Positions 1 to 4,536 of a stretch of DNA of 6,059 nt are shown here, piece by piece. The stretch spans positions 1 to 6,059 of the forward strand of contig JAJFLS010000495.1 of assembly GCA_021772595.1 (NCBI GenBank), given 5' to 3'. Position numbers and translations under genes: made by a program. Below the pieces are notes generated by a model. That model saw only the letters and a list, made by a program, of their open reading frames with translations. It was not told the DNA's origin and made no database searches. Position 1 is the first letter of the stretch. Each line of letters starts with the position of its first letter. This DNA comes from Opitutales bacterium (GTDB taxonomy: Bacteria > Verrucomicrobiota > Verrucomicrobiia > Opitutales > Opitutaceae).

Positions 1-1
1 G

Positions 2-160
2 GTCGTTAGCCTCGCCTTCTCCATCTATTTGGCTTTTGGCTCAGCCTTTATAACTGCGAGTAAGGTGTTTGTGATCACATTGATCCTCATTCCCGGATTC
101 TACGCGCTGTTTCAATATTCATACCGATCGTCAGACGTGTGGAGTAAGTCTCATCGGTAG
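2..160 (+). CDS. C-terminal fragment of an unidentified membrane protein
   Basis: An open frame enters from the left edge and runs 52 codons to a TAG at 158-160. The visible peptide is strongly hydrophobic. Residues about 1-19 (VVSLAFSIYLAFGSAFITA) and 22-41 (VFVITLILIPGFYALFQYSY) look like two membrane helices joined by a short S-K turn. A short polar, basic tail (RSSDVWSKSHR) follows and probably lies in the cytoplasm. I do not recognise the family from this stretch, and the N-terminal part lies outside the window. The last codon (CGG) and the TAG stop overlap the first bases of the palindromic repeat beginning at 156, so the repeat supplies the end of the gene. That is compatible with repeat insertion having altered the original C-terminus. 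It is read as coding because of the coherent hydrophobic pattern and shared strand with its neighbours. Function is unknown. Confidence 0.6.
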   Translation, partial: VVSLAFSIYLAFGSAFITASKVFVITLILIPGFYALFQYSYRSSDVWSKSHR

Positions 161-232
161 GGCCACGACGTCCCGGCGTGCCGCGTAAGACGATCAAATA
201 GACGCGGCCTGCCGGGACGTCGTGACCCTGCC
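156..232. repeat. Palindromic intergenic repeat, copy 1 (REP/BIME-like)
   Basis: This is a 77-bp near-perfect inverted repeat. The arms are 156-186 and 202-232 (27 of 31 positions pair), around a 15-nt centre at 187-201 containing GATCAAATAG. Each arm carries ACGACGTCCCGGC and its own mini-hairpin: CGGC-GT-GCCG at 174-183 and CGGC-CT-GCCG at 205-214. The left end reads GGTAGGGC; the right end is slightly decayed (ACCCTGCC instead of GCCCTACC). It fills almost the whole gap between the membrane-protein fragment and the dehydrogenase, overlapping the stop codon of the first and ending 14 nt before the ATG of the second. The structure could stabilise an mRNA end or attenuate read-through. There is no T-run after it, so it is not a classical intrinsic terminator. 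Confidence 0.93.
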
Positions 233-246
233 AAATATCCGAACCG

Positions 247-1224
247 ATGAAAGCAGTTGTATATAGAATCTACGGACCAGCGGAAGTTCTACAGGTCGAA
301 GAGTTCGAAAATCCTGTGCCCAAGGATAATGAAATCCTGATAAAGGTACGCGCGGCGGAAGCGACGAAGGCTGACTGCGAGATGCGGAGTTTCCATTTTC
401 CGGTGAAATGGTTTTGGCTGCCCTTGCGAATCGCGTTGGGGATCCGAAAACCTAAAAATCCGATATTGGGAGGATACTTTTCCGGAGAAGTAGAATCCAT
501 TGGAAAGGGTGTTTCCAAATTCAAGAAAGGCGATCGGATTTTCGGAGCCACGAAATTGCGTATGGGTGCCTATGGCGAATACTTGTGCTTACCTGCCAAC
601 TACACGCTCGCGACGATTCCAAGTAATATGAGCTTCGAGGAAGCCGCGGCCGTTCCGCTGGGAGGACTGAATGCGCTTCACTTTATGAGACGTGCGAATG
701 TATATAAAGGTGAGACCGTTCTAGTAAACGGCGCCGGCGGAAGCATCGGCGCATTTGGAGTGCAAATCGCCAAGGCGATGGGGGCCGAAGTGACCGCTGT
801 CGACAGCGCAATTAAGGAGCAAATGCTACGCGACATCGGGGCGGATCATTTCATTGACTATGCTAAAGAAAATTTCGCGAAAAGCGGCCGAACCTATGAC
901 GTGATTTTCAACATGGTCGCTCGGAATTCGTATTCCGAAAGCATCAATGCCCTTAAACCTAAGGGGCGCTATCTAACAGCGAATCCCAAGGTTTCCGACA
1001 TGTTGAGGACGTTTCTCACTTCTCTATTTACGAAAAAGTCGGCGACGTTCGCTTTTGCCGGAGAAGAGGAGGAAGAGCTAATCGCTCTCAAAGAAATGAT
1101 CGAGGCAGGAAAGTTAAAACCGGTTGTCGATAAGGTGTACCCGATGGAGCAAGCCGCCGAAGCTCACCGAAGAGTGGAGACGGAGCAGAGAATCGGAACG
1201 GTGGTAATCGCTGTGGGGTCGTAG
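247..1224 (+). CDS. Zinc-independent MDR dehydrogenase, quinone oxidoreductase-like (NAD(P)H-dependent)
   Basis: This 325-aa protein has the usual length and order of the medium-chain dehydrogenase/reductase superfamily (COG0604 type). The N-terminal GroES-like domain covers residues about 1-130. It includes the opening MKAVVYRIYGPAEVL, the strand ILIKVRAAEATKADCEMR and the family signature GGYFSGEVESIGKGVSKFKKGD (75-96). The Rossmann domain starts at VLVNGAGGSIGAFGVQIAK (158-176); the AGGSIG turn is the dinucleotide-binding loop. It continues through IGADHFIDY (197-205) and YDVIFNMV (217-224). The C-terminal end KPVVDKVYPMEQAAEAHRRVE and GTVVIAV is also typical. Only two cysteines (44 and 114) are present and the four-cysteine structural zinc lobe is absent, which points to a zinc-free enone/quinone reductase-like enzyme rather than a zinc alcohol dehydrogenase. 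It is probably cytosolic; the substrate cannot be deduced. A run of five glutamates (273-277) lies in the C-terminal part. There is no evident Shine-Dalgarno motif, and the start is chosen because the MKAVVY opening is canonical. Confidence 0.93.
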   Translation: MKAVVYRIYGPAEVLQVEEFENPVPKDNEILIKVRAAEATKADCEMRSFHFPVKWFWLPLRIALGIRKPKNPILGGYFSGEVESIGKGVSKFKKGDRIFGATKLRMGAYGEYLCLPANYTLATIPSNMSFEEAAAVPLGGLNALHFMRRANVYKGETVLVNGAGGSIGAFGVQIAKAMGAEVTAVDSAIKEQMLRDIGADHFIDYAKENFAKSGRTYDVIFNMVARNSYSESINALKPKGRYLTANPKVSDMLRTFLTSLFTKKSATFAFAGEEEEELIALKEMIEAGKLKPVVDKVYPMEQAAEAHRRVETEQRIGTVVIAVGS

Positions 1225-1239
1225 CGGGGCGCTGAAAGA

Positions 1240-1315
1240 GGTAGGGCACGACGTCCCGGCGCGCCGCGTAGGATGATCAAATAGACGCGGCACGCCGGGA
1301 CGTCGTCGCCCTACC
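1240..1315. repeat. Palindromic intergenic repeat, copy 2 (REP/BIME-like)
   Basis: This 76-bp inverted repeat begins 15 nt after the dehydrogenase stop codon. The arms are 1240-1269 and 1285-1315. They match end to end apart from one single-base indel (after GGTAGGGC) and one transition. The 15-nt centre (1270-1284) shares 13 of 15 bases with copy 1, including GATCAAATAG, in the same orientation. Both outer ends are intact (GGTAGGGC and GCCCTACC). Mini-hairpins CGGC-GC-GCCG (1257-1266) and CGGC-AC-GCCG (1288-1297) lie in the two halves. The conserved centre is not needed for base pairing, so copies 1 and 2 look like recent copies of one element rather than independently evolved terminators. 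Confidence 0.95.
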
Positions 1316-1322
1316 ATTAGAC

Positions 1323-1332
1323 ATTTATAAAT
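1323..1332. promoter_or_regulatory. AT-rich palindrome with a -10-like hexamer upstream of the antiporter
   Basis: ATTTATAAAT is a perfect 10-bp palindrome just after repeat copy 2 and contains TATAAA (1326-1331), 40 nt before the antiporter ATG. It is the only A/T-rich segment in this gap and could be the -10 region or an operator. No -35-like hexamer lies at the usual spacing, because that position falls inside the G+C-rich arm of the repeat. This is a weak candidate only. Confidence 0.25.
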
Positions 1333-1371
1333 TTTGGCTGTGCTTCCGGGCGTTCGATCCCTATAACGCCG

Positions 1372-2853
1372 ATGTTCATGGCAAACCCTTCTACCCCAAA
1401 AACTACCTTTTTGCAGGCTCTATTTCCCGTACTTGGACTGGTTTTGATCCTCGGCTACGGATTGATTTTCCGACCACATGTTCAGGATCTCGCGGCATTT
1501 CCGCTTGAGATCGTTTTTCTGAGCGCTGCGGTCATCGCCATCGCCCAACTGGCTTGGCTGGGCTACTCCTGGCAGGAGGTGCAGGACTCCATCGTCAAGA
1601 AATTGGCTAAGGCATTCCCCACCATTCTCATCCTGTTCACGATCGGCATGATCATCGGCAGTTGGATCGTCTCAGGCACAATCCCGATGATGATCTACTA
1701 CGGAATTAAGATCATTCATCCCGGATACATTTACGTGATCTCGTTTCTGGTAGCCTCGGTTTTTTCTACCTTCACCGGAACCTCCTGGGGTTCGGTTGGA
1801 ACGGTGGGGCTGGTTTTGATCGGTGTCGCTGCGACGATCAATGCGGACCTCGCGATCACGGCGGGCGCAGTTATTGGTGGGGCGTTTTTCGGGGATAAGA
1901 TGTCTCCACTTTCGGATACAACCAACGTTGCCGCGCTCGCTGCGGAAGTGCCGTTGTGGGATCATATCCAGTCGATGATGTATACGACGATGCCGTCGGC
2001 GTTTATGACGACGATCATTTATTTCGTGCTGGGATTCGTGTATCCAGTCAATGCGGACGGCGCGGAAGTAATCGCGCAGACCGAGGTGATCCTGGAAGGG
2101 ATCGGGAGCATGTTCAGCTTCAATCTTCTGCTGCTGATTCCGGTCGCGATCGTTCTTTACGGCTCGATCAAGCGCAAGGCGACTTTGCCTGTATTGGTTA
2201 GCTCTTCGTTTTCAGCCTGCATACTGGCCTTCCTGTTTCAGCAGACGACTCTCGCCGATGTCGTCCAATCGCTTTACAAAGGATACGACACGTCGATGGC
2301 GGTCTGGATGACGGCGATCCCGGGAGAGTTGAGTACGTTGTTTAATCGAGGGGGCTTATACGAGCTTAGCGAGCCAGTGGTGATTTCGCTTATCGTTTTC
2401 GTTTACGTGGGCGCCATCGACAAGATCAACGCCATGCCGATCATCGTGAGCCGCGTGTTCGGTTTCGCGAAGTCGAGGTCGGCGACTATACTTTCAACTC
2501 TAGCTTCGACCGGATTCATCAATGCATTCACTTCCAATCAGATGGCGGCCAGTTTCATCGTCGGCGAAGCCTTTCATGAGAGCTACGACCAGAAAGGCAT
2601 TCCCCGCAAGGTGCTTTCGCGTTCTCTTGAAGACTCAGGTACGATGATTGAAAACCTGATACCCTGGCATACGACAGGGATATATATGAGCACTACGCTA
2701 GGAGTTTCAGTAGCCCAATATTGGCACTGGCAATTCCTGTCGCTCATCAACTTCGCAGTCGCGATCACCTTGGCTCTGACGGGCATCGGATGTTTCTATA
2801 AAAAGGCGATGGTCGATGAAAACGAAAAGTTATCGCTCCTTCACCGTCCCTAG
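1372..2853 (+). CDS. nhaC: Na+/H+ antiporter, NhaC family
   Basis: This 493-aa polytopic inner-membrane protein is of normal NhaC size. It should exchange cytoplasmic Na+ for external H+, or, as in the MleN branch of the family, couple ion exchange to an organic acid. The family hallmarks are clear: GTSWGSVGTVG (136-146), GAFFGDKMSPLSDTTN (170-185), followed by HIQSMMYTTMPS (198-209). Further on come INAFTSNQMAASFIVGEAF (383-401) and LSRSLEDSGTMIENLIPWHT (415-434). Aspartates 175 and 182 in the second motif are likely functional. Hydrophobic segments include about 14-33, 45-64, 81-100, 118-134, 142-157, 161-173, 208-224, 247-264, 274-290, 334-349 and 451-475. The tail (KKAMVDENEKLSLLHRP) is polar. 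The start at 1372 gives MFMAN; an equally plausible start is the next in-frame ATG at 1378. Neither has a clear ribosome binding site. Sodium handling suits a marine or saline organism, which is inference. Confidence 0.94.
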   Translation: MFMANPSTPKTTFLQALFPVLGLVLILGYGLIFRPHVQDLAAFPLEIVFLSAAVIAIAQLAWLGYSWQEVQDSIVKKLAKAFPTILILFTIGMIIGSWIVSGTIPMMIYYGIKIIHPGYIYVISFLVASVFSTFTGTSWGSVGTVGLVLIGVAATINADLAITAGAVIGGAFFGDKMSPLSDTTNVAALAAEVPLWDHIQSMMYTTMPSAFMTTIIYFVLGFVYPVNADGAEVIAQTEVILEGIGSMFSFNLLLLIPVAIVLYGSIKRKATLPVLVSSSFSACILAFLFQQTTLADVVQSLYKGYDTSMAVWMTAIPGELSTLFNRGGLYELSEPVVISLIVFVYVGAIDKINAMPIIVSRVFGFAKSRSATILSTLASTGFINAFTSNQMAASFIVGEAFHESYDQKGIPRKVLSRSLEDSGTMIENLIPWHTTGIYMSTTLGVSVAQYWHWQFLSLINFAVAITLALTGIGCFYKKAMVDENEKLSLLHRP

Positions 2854-3046
2854 GCTGCTCTCCGGGCAATTAGGATGGCTCCGAAGTTGCCAAGGAATGT
2901 TTTTGAATGGAATTGAACGAACCTAATTCTGGCCTAGCCGGATCCTGTTGGCTCGCGCAGCGAGACTCCTAGCCCGCAGGGCGATGACACAATTGATCTG
3001 ATTTGCCGCTTGAATACTCGATAATCTTGTTCCTCTTTCTCACATC
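2854..3046. other. Intergenic region between antiporter and PLP enzyme
   Basis: This 193-bp gap has no credible gene and is the only intergenic gap of the window without the GGTAGGGC palindrome. Near its start a weak inverted repeat, GGCAA (2865-2869) with TTGCC (2887-2891), is followed by TTTTT at 2900-2904. This is a poor terminator candidate because the stem is only 5 bp and the loop 17 nt. The middle holds a pair of small hairpins (separate entry). CCTAGCC occurs twice as a direct repeat (2933-2939 and 2968-2974). Near the end, GATAAT (3020-3025) resembles a -10 hexamer 21 nt before the next ATG, without a convincing -35. A pyrimidine-rich tract (3026-3043) directly precedes the start codon. 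Confidence 0.5.
2952..2982. repeat. Twin small hairpins with identical GCA loops
   Basis: Two perfect short palindromes lie in tandem. CTCGC-GCA-GCGAG occupies 2952-2964 and GCCC-GCA-GGGC occupies 2972-2982, separated by 7 nt. Both loops are GCA although the stems differ. They sit between the antiporter and PLP-enzyme genes and differ in sequence from the GGTAGGGC repeats. They may be a second type of extragenic palindromic repeat, or an RNA structure at the 3' end of the antiporter message. There is no following T-run. Presence elsewhere in the genome cannot be judged from this window. Confidence 0.5.
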
Positions 3047-4246
3047 ATGATTGATCGTCCTGCAGTTGATCCGGCTTTGTTTCCTCTAGATCCCGAAACC
3101 GTTTTCCTCAATCACGGTTCTTTTGGCAGCTGCCCGCTCGCTGTGCTGGAACATCAGCAGGATATTAGACAGCGCCTGGAGAGTCAGCCAGTGCAATTTT
3201 TCCAGCGCGACCTTGAACCCATGCTGGATGAGGCCCGCGCGTCCCTCGGAGATTTTATCGGAGTAAATGGCGACGATCTCGTGTACGTGGCCAATGCGAC
3301 TGCGGGGGTGAACACAGTCCTTCGCTCGCTCGACTTCGAGCCAGGAGACGAGTTGCTCGTATCCAATCACGAATATAACGCTTGCCGTAACGCCATACAC
3401 TATGCGGCCGAGAAACGTGGCGCGACGGTAGTGACTATCGAAATACCGTTTCCCGTAGATTCGGAGGAAGCGGTCGTGGAGGCGGTCATGGCCCAGGTTA
3501 CCGACAAAACGCGGCTGCTGCTCATTGACCATGTAACGAGTCAGACGGGGATCGTCTTGCCGATAAAGACGATTATAGACAAATTGGCCGAGCACGGCAT
3601 CGATACCTTGGTAGACGGAGCCCATGCGCCAGGAATGATTCCGCTGGATGTGAATTCGCTCGGAGCGACTTACTACACCGGCAATTGCCATAAGTGGATC
3701 TGCGCGCCTAAGAGCTCCGGCTTTCTATATGTCCGCCGCGATAGGCAAGGGGCTATCCGCCCGCTGACCATCAGCCATGGGGCGAATTCCCCGCGGACTG
3801 ACCGTTCGCGTTTCCAAATCGAATTCGGTTGGATGGGAACGCGCGATCCGAGCTCCTCGCTTTCCGTTCCCTACGCTATAAAGTATATGGAAAGTCTGTT
3901 GCCCGGCGGCTGGCCCGAAATCATGGAACGCAATCGACAGTTAGCATTGGCGGGGCGCGCTGCAATTTGGAAAACTCTTAATACTCCATCTCCCGCGCCC
4001 GATAGCATGATTGGTTCGCTGGGCTCCATCCCGATCGCCGACTCTAAACTGACCGAACCGTATCAGCCCCTTAAGTACCTGGATCATTGGCAGAAGCCGT
4101 TGATCGAACGATACAACATCGAAGTGCCGATCATGATCTGGCCACAGCATCCGAAGCGGCTCGTCCGAATATCAGCTCAAGTTTACAACGAATTGCCGCA
4201 ATACGAGCGGTTGGCGATAGCTCTCAAGGAGCTCTACGACGATTGA
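3047..4246 (+). CDS. PLP-dependent class V aminotransferase, isopenicillin-N-epimerase-like
   Basis: This 399-aa protein has the full length of the class V (fold type I) group related to isopenicillin N epimerase (CefD). It opens with the family's FLNHGSFGSCP (20-30), a substrate/cofactor-proximal loop. NATAGVN (83-89) should hold the cofactor phosphate. VDGAHAPG (189-196) supplies the Asp190 that pairs with the pyridine nitrogen, and His193. GNCHKW (212-217) contains the Schiff-base Lys216. GTRDPSS (264-270) and the C-terminal RISAQVYNE (374-382), with its carboxylate-binding Arg374, are also typical. These residues are all present, so the enzyme should be active. The catalytic-cysteine motif of SufS-type cysteine desulfurases is absent. 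The reaction is unknown: family members epimerise, transaminate or cleave amino acids (an EgtE-like C-S lyase is one alternative). No beta-lactam or ergothioneine genes are adjacent, so epimerisation of penicillin should not be assumed. It is probably cytosolic. Confidence 0.92.
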   Translation: MIDRPAVDPALFPLDPETVFLNHGSFGSCPLAVLEHQQDIRQRLESQPVQFFQRDLEPMLDEARASLGDFIGVNGDDLVYVANATAGVNTVLRSLDFEPGDELLVSNHEYNACRNAIHYAAEKRGATVVTIEIPFPVDSEEAVVEAVMAQVTDKTRLLLIDHVTSQTGIVLPIKTIIDKLAEHGIDTLVDGAHAPGMIPLDVNSLGATYYTGNCHKWICAPKSSGFLYVRRDRQGAIRPLTISHGANSPRTDRSRFQIEFGWMGTRDPSSSLSVPYAIKYMESLLPGGWPEIMERNRQLALAGRAAIWKTLNTPSPAPDSMIGSLGSIPIADSKLTEPYQPLKYLDHWQKPLIERYNIEVPIMIWPQHPKRLVRISAQVYNELPQYERLAIALKELYDD

Positions 4247-4248
4247 TC

Positions 4249-4347
4249 GGTAGGGCGACGATCCCGCTGAGCGGGAGCGTGCCGCATAAGAAGTTCAAGC
4301 AAACGCAGCGCAGCGCGCTCCCGCCGTCGCGGGATCGCTGCCCTACC
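4249..4347. repeat. Palindromic intergenic repeat, copy 3 (divergent BIME-like form)
   Basis: This 99-bp element begins 2 nt after the PLP-enzyme stop codon. The outer arms 4249-4267 and 4329-4347 pair at 17 of 19 positions and share the GGTAGGGC/GCCCTACC ends of copies 1 and 2. An inner stem pairs GCGGGAGCG (4271-4279) with CGCTCCCGC (4316-4324). Alternatively each half folds on its own: TCCCGC-TGA-GCGGGA (4262-4276) and TCCCGC-CGTC-GCGGGA (4319-4334). The centre (4278-4309) aligns without gaps to 177-208 of copy 1 at 25 of 32 bases, starting CGTGCCGC. It therefore belongs to the same family although the hairpin sequence has been replaced. Confidence 0.92.
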
Positions 4348-4495
4348 TGATTGTCTAGTGTCTCCATGGAAAGTTTTTCGGCGATAACACATGTTACTAT
4401 ATAGGGTTTTGCGATTTGGATCGTTTAACTCGGTTTTGATCAAAAACTTATGAAGCGCATTACGAAACAGAGGTTCTTCGTTAATCACGATTGCA
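4348..4495. promoter_or_regulatory. AT-rich upstream region of the secreted-protein gene with two perfect inverted repeats
   Basis: This is the only sizeable A/T-rich non-coding stretch of the window and probably holds the promoter of the secreted-protein gene. Two operator-like palindromes are visible: TAACA-CA-TGTTA (4385-4396) and TTTTGATCAAAA (4434-4445), with centres about 49 bp apart. CTATATAG (4397-4404), immediately after the first, is itself a palindrome and is the best -10-like segment. I see no convincing -35 at the proper distance. Regulator binding is inferred from symmetry only. Confidence 0.35.
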
Positions 4496-4536
4496 ATGAT
4501 GTCCGTTTTCCATTTTTTCGGAATCTTTATGGATAG
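4450..4536 (+). CDS. Possible 28-codon upstream ORF overlapping the secreted-protein start
   Basis: An ATG at 4450 opens a 28-codon frame (MKRITKQRFFVNHDCNDVRF and eight further residues) that ends at TAG 4534-4536. It lies in a different frame from the large downstream gene and overlaps the start codon at 4529 by a few bases. That arrangement would permit translational coupling if the downstream gene starts there. It has no clear ribosome binding site, no recognisable function and a length easily reached by chance, so it may be spurious. Confidence 0.15.
   Translation: MKRITKQRFFVNHDCNDVRFPFFRNLYG

Noticed and set aside
247..1224. Zinc-dependent alcohol dehydrogenase
   Set aside because: Only two cysteines are present and the structural-zinc cysteine cluster and catalytic zinc ligands are missing, so the zinc-independent branch fits better.
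1114..1317. 67-codon minus-strand frame over the dehydrogenase end and repeat copy 2
   Set aside because: Its N-terminal part is translated repeat sequence and the rest is antisense to a well-supported gene.
2865..2904. Possible intrinsic terminator after the antiporter gene (GGCAA/TTGCC followed by TTTTT)
   Set aside because: The stem has only 5 bp with a 17-nt loop, and the T-run begins 8 nt after the stem, so it does not meet usual terminator criteria.
3020..3025. GATAAT as a -10 promoter element before the PLP-enzyme gene
   Set aside because: The hexamer is good, but no -35-like sequence occurs at 16-18 bp. TTGATC at 2993-2998 is 21 bp away. Left only as a remark in the intergenic entry.
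3086..3691. 201-codon open frame on the minus strand
   Set aside because: It lies wholly inside the PLP-enzyme gene, whose family motifs are unmistakable. The antisense product shows no recognisable domain and is best explained as a codon-bias shadow.
156..4347. CRISPR array or composite transposon formed by the repeated palindromes
   Set aside because: The repeats are separated by whole, unrelated genes rather than short spacers. No cas or transposase gene is present, and the copies are self-palindromic rather than terminal repeats of one element.
4087..4350. 87-codon plus-strand frame overlapping the end of the PLP-enzyme gene
   Set aside because: It is out of frame with the real gene and runs into repeat copy 3. 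No domain or start signal supports it.
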